The translations under genes were made by a program, and so were the position numbers. DNA of 64,000 nt from Marinomonas communis (GTDB lineage Bacteria; Pseudomonadota; Gammaproteobacteria; Pseudomonadales; Marinomonadaceae). Within the stretch, counting starts at the first letter, position 1, and the number at the start of each line of letters is the position of its first letter. Location: the NCBI RefSeq assembly GCF_004363305.1, contig NZ_SNZA01000002.1, positions 496,001-560,000 of the forward strand, given 5' to 3'. Positions 34,978-43,644 of the stretch are shown one piece after another. Below the pieces are notes generated by a model. It was not told where the DNA came from, ran no database searches, and saw only the letters and a list, made by a program, of their open reading frames with translations.

Positions 34978-36831
34978 TTAGCCTTTTCCTGGGTAACGGT
35001 ATTTTAAGAATTCTTGCTGTCGAGAGACAATGTTAAATGCGTCGCGTAAATGGCGCTTCTCAAATTCGGACAGGGTTTCTGGGTCCACTTTGTTATTTGG
35101 TTCCTCTCCTGCTTCGACCTGAGTTTTCTGGTTTTTAATGCGCACCATGCCGATCATTTCTAGGGCGAGGATGAGATCACGAGCGCGCCCATCTGGCATC
35201 ACGCCTGCCTCTTCGATGTCTTCTAATCGCTCAAACGTATTAAGCTTATTGGAGCCCAGTGCCAAAGCGTGCACGCGCACTAGGTCTGCAATAGGAGCGA
35301 TGCCGCGAGACTTCAAGTTGAATGTTCGAGATTGTTTGCCTTCACCGTCTAGTACAAACTGACGGAAAAAGCCCAGCGGTGGCGTACGTTGGTTCGCATT
35401 ACGTGCCAGAGCAGATAAGAAGCCCTTATTGGCTTTCGCCAGTTGACGAATATGGCTGTTTAACTGGCGGGCTAAGGTTTTATCGCCATAGATGCCGCGC
35501 AAATCGAAGAAAATAGACACGTGTAATAAAGCTTCGGCTTTAGGCTTTTCGATCCACTCGCCGAACGTGCGTTTCCAATCCGATAAAGATAAGCGCCATT
35601 TCGGGTTTTTCGCCATGATATCGCCGGTACACAAAGGGTAGCCACAGCGATCTAGGTTGTCACAGACAAAGTCGCTTAGCTCGCGAAAGTAATCCCCGTG
35701 AAGTGCTGGATCATAGCGGTCATGCAGAATCAGCGCATTGTCTTGGTCGGTGCTGATGATTTGTTCTTCACGAGCTTGCGAGCCTAACGCTAAGAAGCAA
35801 TAGGGAATCGGCGCAGGGCCCAGTTGTCGCTCCGCCAGTTGAATCAAACGCTTCACAAAGGCGACTCCGATATGGGACATGGCGTTGCCGATCATTTGTG
35901 TGTTGGCGTCCGCGTTAACGAGTTGCGTGAATATGTGCGACATTTTCTTACTGATCGCAACCAAACCTTCGACGTCTTCTTGTTTGTAGATATCGCTGAT
36001 CACATAGACTGAGCCATGGCTTTCACGCTGAACCAGATCGCCAGTACTGATCACTCCAACTGGTCGATCATTCTTGATGACAGGTAAGTGGTGAATGTTG
36101 GTGGCCATCATTTTCAACACGGCTTCCGCGGCAAAATCTCCTGCATCAATGGTGATGGGGTTTTGCGTCATAATCATATCGACACGAACATCGAGAGGCA
36201 GTCCTTGCGCAACCACTCGGTTTCGTAAATCTCGGTCGGTCAAAATGCCCACAAGCGCGTCATCTTCGGTGATTAACAAAGAAGAGACACGCTCGTTGGC
36301 CATAATATTGGCTGCGGTTTTAATATCCACCGTATGGCTGGCAGTAATAGGGGGACGACGCAGCAGAGAGTGCACCGGACACGTCATAAGAGACAAATCA
36401 GAAGACTGATTGTCCATGGCGGTTTTCAGGCGTACTTCGCGAGATAGCTCGAAAAAGTCAGAAAATGCGTCGAACTCACTGTAAAACTGAATAAACCATC
36501 GAGCGGGAATGCGATACAACAAAGAGTCTTCGAGTGCACGCATGGTTTGTGATGAGCGCCCGCCACGTAGCAAAGAAGAGGAGCCAAAGATGTCCCCTTC
36601 GTGCATACGACGCAGCAACTTACCACTTTTGCTTTTGTTCTCGATGGCGCCCGAGCGAATAAAAAACAGGGTGTCATTGCGTGCTTCGGGTGCAATCACC
36701 CACTCTCCTGCACGCACATATTGGATCTCAATATCTTTGACCATATCCTGCAAAATAGGCTCGTCCTTCAGGTCTGAGAAGGGCGCGTATTCGCATAAGG
36801 TATCCAGAATTTCTGAGAGTTCGACGTCCAT
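34978..36831 (-). CDS. cNMP-binding/CBS/DUF294 nucleotidyltransferase-like protein
   Basis: 617-residue soluble signalling-type protein. A cyclic-nucleotide-binding domain (about 10-130) is followed by two CBS repeats (about 170-295; GILTDRDLRNRV, GVISTGDLV) and the DUF294 nucleotidyltransferase core with GSQAREEQIISTDQDNALI, including the GS and DxD residues. A C-terminal DUF294_C helical region completes it. The role is unknown; homologues lie beside exonucleases or sodium:solute symporters. It shares an operon with the exonuclease. Confidence 0.92.
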   Translation of the reverse strand: MDVELSEILDTLCEYAPFSDLKDEPILQDMVKDIEIQYVRAGEWVIAPEARNDTLFFIRSGAIENKSKSGKLLRRMHEGDIFGSSSLLRGGRSSQTMRALEDSLLYRIPARWFIQFYSEFDAFSDFFELSREVRLKTAMDNQSSDLSLMTCPVHSLLRRPPITASHTVDIKTAANIMANERVSSLLITEDDALVGILTDRDLRNRVVAQGLPLDVRVDMIMTQNPITIDAGDFAAEAVLKMMATNIHHLPVIKNDRPVGVISTGDLVQRESHGSVYVISDIYKQEDVEGLVAISKKMSHIFTQLVNADANTQMIGNAMSHIGVAFVKRLIQLAERQLGPAPIPYCFLALGSQAREEQIISTDQDNALILHDRYDPALHGDYFRELSDFVCDNLDRCGYPLCTGDIMAKNPKWRLSLSDWKRTFGEWIEKPKAEALLHVSIFFDLRGIYGDKTLARQLNSHIRQLAKANKGFLSALARNANQRTPPLGFFRQFVLDGEGKQSRTFNLKSRGIAPIADLVRVHALALGSNKLNTFERLEDIEEAGVMPDGRARDLILALEMIGMVRIKNQKTQVEAGEEPNNKVDPETLSEFEKRHLRDAFNIVSRQQEFLKYRYPGKG

Positions 36832-36843
36832 TAAAATCCTCGT

Positions 36844-37407
36844 TTAGACGGCTGGGTAGAGAATGGCAGCTATGCCCATTAAGATAAACAATACACAGGC
36901 TGCGATACGGGTTTTCTTTGGATCAATACGTTTTAATAGCCATTGCCCAGCGTAAACGACAGGCACATTAGCTAATAACATACCGACAGTAGAGCCAATC
37001 GTTACCCACAATACTGAATGGTACTTAGCCCCTAATAATACGGTAGCGATCTGTGTTTTGTCGCCCACTTCTGCGATGAAGAACAGAACGAACGTAGCTA
37101 TCAAAGCTCCAGATTTTAAGACGTTGCTCTCTCCACTATCGTCTTTATCTGGGATTAAAATCCACAAACCTACGGCAATAAAGCTAGCACCAATGAGCCA
37201 GTTTAACCATGATCCCGGAATCCAATTGGTGATTTGTACCCCAAACCAAGCTGAGATCAGATGATTGATCACTGTCGCAGCAACGATGCCCAGTACAATT
37301 TGAAATTTAGAAGAAAAGCGTGCTGCCAAGAATAAAGCCAGTAACTGGGTTTTATCACCCATTTCGGCTAAAGCAACAGTGGAGATTGAAGTAAGGACGG
37401 CTTCCAT
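36844..37407 (-). CDS. GDT1/UPF0016-family manganese exporter
   Basis: 187 residues, six membrane segments, with the two duplicated family signatures EMGDKTQLLAL and EVGDKTQIATV. GDT1/TMEM165/MneA proteins move Mn2+ (and Ca2+) out of the cytoplasm. The yybP-ykoY manganese riboswitch in its leader makes Mn the probable substrate. The ATG at 37407 has AGGA 8 nt upstream. It lies 12 nt upstream of the DUF294 gene, so partial co-transcription is possible. Confidence 0.95.
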   Translation of the reverse strand: MEAVLTSISTVALAEMGDKTQLLALFLAARFSSKFQIVLGIVAATVINHLISAWFGVQITNWIPGSWLNWLIGASFIAVGLWILIPDKDDSGESNVLKSGALIATFVLFFIAEVGDKTQIATVLLGAKYHSVLWVTIGSTVGMLLANVPVVYAGQWLLKRIDPKKTRIAACVLFILMGIAAILYPAV

Positions 37408-37476
37408 TAGTCGTATCCTGCGGTGGGCGATTAAACATAAGACGAACCACTTGTGCCCACCTGAGCCAAGTACTCG

Positions 37477-37589
37477 TCTTAAGTCTCATCAATCCAAAGC
37501 TGGCAACTATGGACTTCTATGCCATGAGCTTGAGGCTCAATTATGTTGACATAGAATCTTCGTAAAAGAAGAAGATTACTCCCTTAAGA
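37477..37589 (-). promoter_or_regulatory. yybP-ykoY manganese riboswitch aptamer
   Basis: Read on the minus strand: P1 arms TCTTAAG and CTTAAGA at the ends, conserved loop GGGAGTA right after P1, P2 AATCTTC/GAAGATT, then P3 CTATG...CATAG whose internal loop TCAACAT faces TGG, capped by TGAGC/GCTCA. These two loop motifs are the diagnostic Mn-binding elements of the class. The downstream 70 nt form the expression platform: AAGACGA (overlapping the P1 3' arm) can pair TCGTCTT, while GGTGGGC can pair GCCCACC next to the ribosome-binding site. The two pairings exclude each other unless they form a pseudoknot. Confidence 0.92.
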
Positions 37590-37672
37590 GGCGGCCAGTA
37601 TAACCAAGCCGATGGCACAACTCAATCAAGTTGTGCCATCGCTGATGTTTTTAAGCCTTGTCCAACGAAATG

Positions 37673-39256
37673 TTATTTGACGAACTTAAGATCTGACTTA
37701 AGTCCTTTGAACAAGCTAACACACATCACTAACAATAGCAGAGTGAACGGTAGACCAATGGTGATCGCCGCGGCTTGAATGGCTGTCAGGGCTTCAGAAC
37801 CACCACCCACTAGCAGAGCTACGGCAATGATGCCTTCTAAAACGGCCCAGAAGATACGTTGCGACATTGGCGCATCGGTTTTACCACCTGCAGTAATACC
37901 ATCAATCACCAAAGAACCTGAGTCAGAAGATGTGACAAAGAACACCAATACCAGCACGATAGCGATGAAAGAAATCACAGACGTCAGTGGTAGGTGCTCA
38001 AACATTTGGAACATTGCGAGTGATACTTCACCGATACCATCTGCTAGTGCACCTGTGCCCTGTTGCACTTGCTCAATTGCAGAACCACCGAAGATGGCCA
38101 TCCAAACAACCGATACTAAGGTTGGTACAAGTAGTACAGCGATGATGAATTCACGAACGGTACGACCACGTGAAACACGTGCGATAAACATACCTACGAA
38201 TGGTGACCAACTAATCCACCATGCCCAGTAGAATACTGTCCAGCCGTGGTAGAAGGTTTCATCTTCACGGCCCACCATGTTACTTAGCGGTAGGATATTT
38301 TCGATATAACCCACTAACGTGGTGCCCATGGCACCAAAGATCGCACCGGTGTGGCCAACGATTAATACGAAAATAGCCAACAACGCTGCAATGATCATGT
38401 TGATATTAGATAGCAGTTTTACACCGCCATCTAGACCACGCGCTACAGAGATAATCGCAACACCTGTCACCACTGCGATCACAACGATTTGAGTGGTCAG
38501 CGTATTCGGAATATCAAATAGGAAATGCAGACCACTGGTGGCTTGTTGTGCACCAAAGCCTAGTGAAGTGGCCAAACCAAAAATCGTTGCAATCACTGCG
38601 AGGATATCGACAAAGTGACCAAGAACACCCCATACACGCTCACCAAAAAGAGGGTAAAAAGCAGAGCGGATCGTGAGCGGCAGACCCTTGTTGTAAGCGA
38701 AGAAAGCCAGAGCTAGGGCAACTACTGCATAGATTGCCCATGGGTGAAGCCCCCAGTGGAACATGGTCGCGCCCATGGCGAGAGACTCAGCTTCCGGTGA
38801 ACGGGCTTCAACATTAAGTGGCGTGCCATACCAGCCTGTGTAGTAAGCCACAGGCTCAGCAACACTCCAGAACATTAAGCCGATACCCATACCCGCTGCG
38901 AACAGCATACAGAACCAAGCAATGGTGGAGTGCTCGGCCTTGGCATCGGTGCCGCCAAGACGAATCTTACCCATCGGCAAGAAGATGAGCGCCAAACAGA
39001 AAAGCACGAAAATGTTGCCGGCAATCATGTAGAACCAATCAAAATTATTGATCGACCAACCACGCGCTGCCATGAGCACCTCTTTCGCACTGTCAGGAAA
39101 GGCAATAGAGCCAATGACAAATGCAAAAATGATGAAGGCTGAAATACCAAACACAGGGTTGTGCACATCTAAACCGAGGAACTGTACGTTATCCTGGCCG
39201 GCTTTATAGTCCGTATCGTACTCATCCCGACCGACTGCCGGTTTCTCTTTACTCAT
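37673..39256 (-). CDS. BCCT-family osmolyte transporter
   Basis: Betaine/choline/carnitine transporter of 527 residues with about 12 membrane segments. Hallmarks are GMGIGLMFWSVAEPV and YWAWWISWSPFVGMFIARVS with the conserved tryptophans. Start chosen at ATG 39256 (MSKEKPAVGRDEYD); the frame runs 27 codons further into a leader with a large inverted repeat and is rejected. Likely substrates are glycine betaine, choline or DMSP. Salt-responsive expression is plausible but unseen. The C-terminus is short, without the long osmosensory tail of BetP. Confidence 0.94.
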   Translation of the reverse strand: MSKEKPAVGRDEYDTDYKAGQDNVQFLGLDVHNPVFGISAFIIFAFVIGSIAFPDSAKEVLMAARGWSINNFDWFYMIAGNIFVLFCLALIFLPMGKIRLGGTDAKAEHSTIAWFCMLFAAGMGIGLMFWSVAEPVAYYTGWYGTPLNVEARSPEAESLAMGATMFHWGLHPWAIYAVVALALAFFAYNKGLPLTIRSAFYPLFGERVWGVLGHFVDILAVIATIFGLATSLGFGAQQATSGLHFLFDIPNTLTTQIVVIAVVTGVAIISVARGLDGGVKLLSNINMIIAALLAIFVLIVGHTGAIFGAMGTTLVGYIENILPLSNMVGREDETFYHGWTVFYWAWWISWSPFVGMFIARVSRGRTVREFIIAVLLVPTLVSVVWMAIFGGSAIEQVQQGTGALADGIGEVSLAMFQMFEHLPLTSVISFIAIVLVLVFFVTSSDSGSLVIDGITAGGKTDAPMSQRIFWAVLEGIIAVALLVGGGSEALTAIQAAAITIGLPFTLLLLVMCVSLFKGLKSDLKFVK

Positions 39257-39289
39257 AGTGTTACTTACTCCCAAACGGTTAAGGCAGTA

Positions 39290-39346
39290 ACAATTGGAAT
39301 GAAGGCCGAGTCTCTTGGACCGGATTTGCGTCTGCATTCCAATTGT
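39290..39346 (-). repeat. 12-bp inverted repeat in the BCCT leader
   Basis: ACAATTGGAATG at 39290-39301 and its exact complement CATTCCAATTGT at 39335-39346, 33 nt apart, 34 nt upstream of the start codon. As RNA it would form a long stem with a large loop. Confidence 0.7.
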
Positions 39347-39419
39347 CGCAGTGTCTATTCGTTAGAATGGACCCTTATTTGAATCTTATTTCTACTTAGA
39401 GGTAGAAGTACTTTACTAA

Positions 39420-39451
39420 CTGTAAATCGCCTCAATAAGAGGCAATTACAG
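39420..39451 (-). other. Hairpin between hemW and the BCCT gene
   Basis: On the minus strand CTGTAATTGCCTC pairs GAGGCGATTTACAG with one bulged T and one G-U pair, loop TTATT. A second small stem TTCTAC/GTAGAA follows at about 39389-39408. There is no T-run. It may end the hemW operon or belong to the BCCT leader. Confidence 0.55.
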
Positions 39452-39514
39452 CAATTCGTGGGGAGGATGGCAGTATATTAATTTGATGTCAAACAATCGT
39501 AAGGAGTGAGAATA

Positions 39515-40684
39515 TTAGCTCTCTAAGAATAATTCGAGCAATTCATTTAAGAACAATTTGCCCTTTTCACTGGTACGGATGATGCCTTGATGCCAAGCAT
39601 CCTGCTCTAATAATCCTAACTTGACCGCTTTCTGGCAAGATTCAAAAAGTTCTTTTGGAACAGTGTGATAGGCGTATTTCTCATAATCACTAAGTGGGAA
39701 TTCCTCAAACAAACGTAAGCGGTTCATCATGAATTCAAGAGGTAGCTCTTCAGGAGCGATCGCCTCCTTGATACAAAGGGCTTCTGGTAGATTATTTAGG
39801 TAATGATTGGGGTGTCGGGTCTTTCGGGTACGAAATATTTCCCCATTTGTTAGCGTAATTTTGCCATGTGCGCCCGCACCAATGCCGAGATAATCGCCAA
39901 AACGCCAGTAGTTCAAATTGTGTTGTGCTTGGCGTTCCGTTTTGGCATTAGCAGAAATTTCATACTGCGAATAACCGTTTTGCTCAAGCAAAGTGAGGCC
40001 TTCGTCTTGAATGTTCCAAAGGGTATTGTCTTCCGGAAGGGTTGGCGGACGACGGTAGAATTCGGTGTTTGGTTCGATGGTTAATTGATACCAAGACAAA
40101 TGCTCTGGGTTCAATTCAATGGCCAATTTTAGATCCTCAAGGGCCATTGCAACGCTTTGATCAGGCAGGCCATGCATCAAATCTAGATTGATATTATCAA
40201 ATCCTGCCTGACGAGACTTATCCACAGCGGCGATTGCTTCTTCGCGATTGTGGATTCTTCCTAGGGTTTTCAACAGGTTTGGCTGAAAACTTTGGATACC
40301 GATCGACAAACGATTGATGCCTGCTTTACGAAAATGGGCGAATTTCTCTTGCTCGAACGTACCAGGATTGGCTTCCATGGTAATTTCAGCATCTTCGACC
40401 CAGTTCAGTTTTTCACGTAGGCGATCGAACAACAGATAGTAGAAATCAGCACTCATCAAACTCGGTGTGCCACCACCAATAAACGCGGTCTGAATAGGGC
40501 GATCGGCCACATAGGGCAGATCCACCTCTAAATCGGCAATCAGCTGATCAAGGTAAGCTTGCTCTGGCAGCTTGCCTTGATCCTCAAAGCGGTCGGCTTG
40601 GTGTGAGTTGAAATCGCAGTAAGGGCATTTTCGTACACACCAAGGCACATGAATGTAAAGGCTTAAAGGTGGCAATTGGCTCAT
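39515..40684 (-). CDS. hemW: Radical SAM protein HemW (heme chaperone)
   Basis: 389 residues. The N-terminal [21 protein letters not shown] carries the CxxxCxxC 4Fe-4S motif of radical-SAM enzymes with the extra Cys typical of the HemN-like HemW family, followed by GGGTPSLM and SIGIQSF. HemW binds heme and delivers it to respiratory proteins; it is not the coproporphyrinogen oxidase itself. It overlaps rdgB by 4 nt at the end of the metX-metW operon. Confidence 0.96.
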   Translation of the reverse strand: MSQLPPLSLYIHVPWCVRKCPYCDFNSHQADRFEDQGKLPEQAYLDQLIADLEVDLPYVADRPIQTAFIGGGTPSLMSADFYYLLFDRLREKLNWVEDAEITMEANPGTFEQEKFAHFRKAGINRLSIGIQSFQPNLLKTLGRIHNREEAIAAVDKSRQAGFDNINLDLMHGLPDQSVAMALEDLKLAIELNPEHLSWYQLTIEPNTEFYRRPPTLPEDNTLWNIQDEGLTLLEQNGYSQYEISANAKTERQAQHNLNYWRFGDYLGIGAGAHGKITLTNGEIFRTRKTRHPNHYLNNLPEALCIKEAIAPEELPLEFMMNRLRLFEEFPLSDYEKYAYHTVPKELFESCQKAVKLGLLEQDAWHQGIIRTSEKGKLFLNELLELFLES

Positions 40685-41286
40685 AGCATTTGACGGGCTT
40701 TAAACGCCTCAACCAGTTCCGCTAACGCTTTAGCGCGGTGGCTAAGTTGGTTTTTCACTTCTTTTGGCAAACTCGCTGAGCTGCAGCCTTTTTCAGGGAC
40801 AAAGAAAATCGGGTCGTAGCCAAAGCCCTCGACGCCTTCAGCCGATTCCAGAATGCGACCTTCCCATGAGCCATGGGCAATGATCGGTGTTGGATCGTCT
40901 TTGTGACGCATAAACGCCAGCACGCAATGGAAGCGAGCCGTACGTTGCTCTTCAGGAACACCAGCAAGCTTTTCGAGTAGCAATGCATTGTTGGCTTCAT
41001 TGTTGCCATGTTCCCCAGCAAAGCGCGCTGAGTAAATGCCCGGTGCGCCGTTAAGAAAATCGACTTCAATACCGGAATCGTCAGCCAAAGCTGGTAGACC
41101 AGTTTCGGCACAGGCGTGGCGTGCTTTTAAGATCGCGTTTTCTACAAACGTTAAGCCTGTTTCCTCTGCATCCGCGACGTGAAAGTCACCTTGTGGTTTT
41201 ACTTCAAAGTTAAATTGGCTTAACAGTTCGTTAAATTCTTTGATTTTGCCGGCATTGTTGCTGGCAAGCACGATGGTTTGGCTCAT
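40681..41286 (-). CDS. rdgB: XTP/dITP diphosphatase (HAM1)
   Basis: House-cleaning NTPase of 201 residues that hydrolyses non-canonical purine triphosphates. Motifs: [12 protein letters not shown] near the start, [25 protein letters not shown], and the C-terminal [14 protein letters not shown] and SHRAKAL. In an operon with DUF4426 upstream and hemW downstream (4-nt overlap), the same order as in Pseudomonas. Confidence 0.97.
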   Translation of the reverse strand: MSQTIVLASNNAGKIKEFNELLSQFNFEVKPQGDFHVADAEETGLTFVENAILKARHACAETGLPALADDSGIEVDFLNGAPGIYSARFAGEHGNNEANNALLLEKLAGVPEEQRTARFHCVLAFMRHKDDPTPIIAHGSWEGRILESAEGVEGFGYDPIFFVPEKGCSSASLPKEVKNQLSHRAKALAELVEAFKARQML

Positions 41287-41296
41287 AGGAATACCT

Positions 41297-41728
41297 TCAG
41301 TCCACGTAAAAGTGGCGTTGGAAATTCACTGTCATGGGGGCGCTGTCGGCGCTTAACTTTGCGTTAACAGTGAACTTTAAGATTTCGTCATCGGTCTTGG
41401 TAAACGGTGCTAAATAGTACACCGCATCGCCTTCTTCGATGGTTATAAAAGATAGTGAGACAATTTGTCCTAATAAGTTTTTTACATTTGCACTGACCAG
41501 TGCCCGTTGCGATAGTGGTAACTCGCCTTGGCTCTGGGTCGTTACGGCAACGTTTAAAAGCGCCTGACCCTTGGTGCGGGTCAGGCCATATTGATGGGCA
41601 ATCTCGGGCGTTAGGAAAGTGGACTCAAAGGTGTTGTAGTGCAGTTGGTAGTCACCAAACTGGGTCACTTGATCGGCTTGCACAGCGGACATCATCAAGG
41701 CGCTAACAACGCCTAATAACCATTTCAT
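41297..41728 (-). CDS. DUF4426 periplasmic protein
   Basis: 143 residues; signal peptide [18 protein letters not shown], then a small beta-rich domain with [16 protein letters not shown] and [20 protein letters not shown]. This uncharacterised family sits between metW and rdgB in many gammaproteobacteria. No catalytic motif is evident. Confidence 0.92.
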   Translation of the reverse strand: MKWLLGVVSALMMSAVQADQVTQFGDYQLHYNTFESTFLTPEIAHQYGLTRTKGQALLNVAVTTQSQGELPLSQRALVSANVKNLLGQIVSLSFITIEEGDAVYYLAPFTKTDDEILKFTVNAKLSADSAPMTVNFQRHFYVD

Positions 41729-41743
41729 AACAGAGCTCCTAAT

Positions 41744-42334
41744 TTAGCGGCTAACTTTAAAGATAGCAGTCTCGCTAAATAAGTTGGGCATTAAGCGAGT
41801 CCACCAGTGATCGCGTAATTGTCCGTCAACGGCAGCCCAACGTTGTACTTTTAAGCCTTTTGACTGACATAAGTCGCGAAAATCTTTAAAAGTACAGAAG
41901 TGGATGTTTGGCGTGTCGTACCAGTTGTATGGCAAAAACTCAGACACCGGCATATGACCTTTGATACCTAGGTGTACACGGTTGCGCCAGTGACCAAAGT
42001 TCGGAAAGGTAATGATCGCTTCTTTACCAATACGTAGCATTTCGTCTAATAGTAGATCAGGACGACGGAATTGCTGTAGCGCGTGGGCCATAATCACCAC
42101 ATCGAAGCCTTGGTCATCAAAGTTCTTAAGACCTTCATCAATGTCTTGCTCAAGCACAGGAATGCCTTTTTCGATACAGATGTTGATATTCTCAGCATCG
42201 ATTTCAAGGCCATAACCGGTGACATTTTTATGCTCTGAAAGGTGGCTTAATAACGCACCGTTACCACAACCCAAGTCAAGCACACGAGTATTGGGAGCAA
42301 CCCAATCGCTGATTAATTCGAGATCCGCGCGCAT
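41744..42334 (-). CDS. metW: MetW, SAM-dependent methyltransferase-like partner of MetX
   Basis: 196 residues with the SAM-binding VLDLGCGNGALLSHL, MAHALQQFRRPDLLLDEM and GKEAIITFPNFGHWRNR. MetW is required with MetX in the homoserine acylation branch of methionine synthesis in many proteobacteria. Its ATG directly abuts the metX stop codon. Confidence 0.96.
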   Translation of the reverse strand: MRADLELISDWVAPNTRVLDLGCGNGALLSHLSEHKNVTGYGLEIDAENINICIEKGIPVLEQDIDEGLKNFDDQGFDVVIMAHALQQFRRPDLLLDEMLRIGKEAIITFPNFGHWRNRVHLGIKGHMPVSEFLPYNWYDTPNIHFCTFKDFRDLCQSKGLKVQRWAAVDGQLRDHWWTRLMPNLFSETAIFKVSR

Positions 42335-43492
42335 TTAGGCATTCTCCTTTGAAAGGTGTTTTGCTGCTCGACCCAAGAAGCCACGCAGGGCTGCCATGTA
42401 ACGAGGAATCGGAAATAGGAAGGCATCGTGGCCTTCAATCGCTTCGATTTTGGTGTAACTTACATGCTTTCCTGAACGGATTAAGGCATCGACAATTTCT
42501 TCGCTGCGTTCTGGCGAGAAACGCCAGTCCGTTGTGAACGATACCAATAAGAACTCACATTGTGCTTTGCTCAGCACCTTAGCTAAGTCACCGCCTTCAC
42601 GAGCAGCCGGGTCAAAGTAATCCAACGCTTTGGTCATCAACATATAGGTGTTGGCATCAAAGCGTTTGGTAAAGGCCTCGCCTTGGTAGCGCAGGTAGCT
42701 TTCTACTTCGAACTCGACTTCGTAGTTGTACTGGTAAGTATCGTGACGCATTTGTCGGCCAAACTTATTACCCATGGAGTCGTCTGACAAATAGGTGATG
42801 TGCCCTAACATGCGTGCTAAACCTAAACCGTTCGTTGGGATAGTGTCATGGCTTTGATAGTTCCCGTCATGGAACTCAGGATCACGGCGGATCGACTGAC
42901 GTGCCACTTCGTTAAAGGCGATATTCTGTGTTGAAAGCTTAGGTGCTGAGGCGATGATCGCTGCTCCACGTAAACGATCAGGGTAGCGAATGCTCCATTC
43001 AAGCACTTGCATACCCCCCAAACTGCCACCAACGATGGCAGCGAATTGCTGAATACCAAAACGATCGGCAAGGCGTGCTTGGGTTTCAACCCAGTCTTCC
43101 ACGGTCACCATTGGGAATTCTGCTCCCCAAACCTTTCCTGTTGCTGGGTTGACAGAGGTTGGCCCTGTACTGCCGCAGCAGCCGCCTAGGTTATTTAAGC
43201 TGATAACAAAAAAGGTATTGGTGTCAATTGGCTTACCTGGACCAATCGCTGTATCCCACCAACCTGGCTTTTTGTCGTCCATGCTGTGGTAGCCTGCCGC
43301 ATGATGGTCGCCGCTCAATGCATGGCAGATAAGCACTGCATTGCTAGCGTCAGCGTTCAGCTGGCCATACGTTTCGTAGATCAACTGATAATTTGGCAAG
43401 GTTTGTCCGCACGCAAGCACTAGAGGCTCATCAAAATGTGCCACCTGAGGCGTGACAAGCCCAACTGAATCGACAGGAATGGTATCCGGCAT
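42335..43492 (-). CDS. metX: Homoserine O-acyltransferase
   Basis: Alpha/beta-hydrolase-fold enzyme (385 residues) that acylates homoserine in methionine synthesis. Nucleophile elbow [13 protein letters not shown], acid and base near [16 protein letters not shown] and EGHDAFLF. Start ATG 43492 ([16 protein letters not shown]) matches family N-termini; a GTG at 43525 is possible. Several gammaproteobacterial MetX use succinyl-CoA rather than acetyl-CoA; which one applies cannot be decided by eye. First gene of the metX-metW-DUF4426-rdgB-hemW operon. Confidence 0.95.
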   Translation of the reverse strand: MPDTIPVDSVGLVTPQVAHFDEPLVLACGQTLPNYQLIYETYGQLNADASNAVLICHALSGDHHAAGYHSMDDKKPGWWDTAIGPGKPIDTNTFFVISLNNLGGCCGSTGPTSVNPATGKVWGAEFPMVTVEDWVETQARLADRFGIQQFAAIVGGSLGGMQVLEWSIRYPDRLRGAAIIASAPKLSTQNIAFNEVARQSIRRDPEFHDGNYQSHDTIPTNGLGLARMLGHITYLSDDSMGNKFGRQMRHDTYQYNYEVEFEVESYLRYQGEAFTKRFDANTYMLMTKALDYFDPAAREGGDLAKVLSKAQCEFLLVSFTTDWRFSPERSEEIVDALIRSGKHVSYTKIEAIEGHDAFLFPIPRYMAALRGFLGRAAKHLSKENA

Positions 43493-43608
43493 AGGTTTAG
43501 CGTTTCCCAATGAAAGTTTGAACACCGCAGAACCGCGGCCTAACGCATTTTACGTAAATGGAGGCACAGTCTAGCGTTTGCGCAAGAGGGCTTCAAGCGG
43601 ATGCAGGT

Positions 43609-43637
43609 AAAAGCCGCCCTGAGGCTACGGGGGCGGC
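43609..43637 (-). terminator. Terminator of the chemoreceptor gene
   Basis: On the minus strand GCCGCCC, an 11-nt loop, GGGCGGC, then four T. The stem is GC-rich with a short T-tract. Confidence 0.8.
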
Positions 43638-43644
43638 AGCATTG

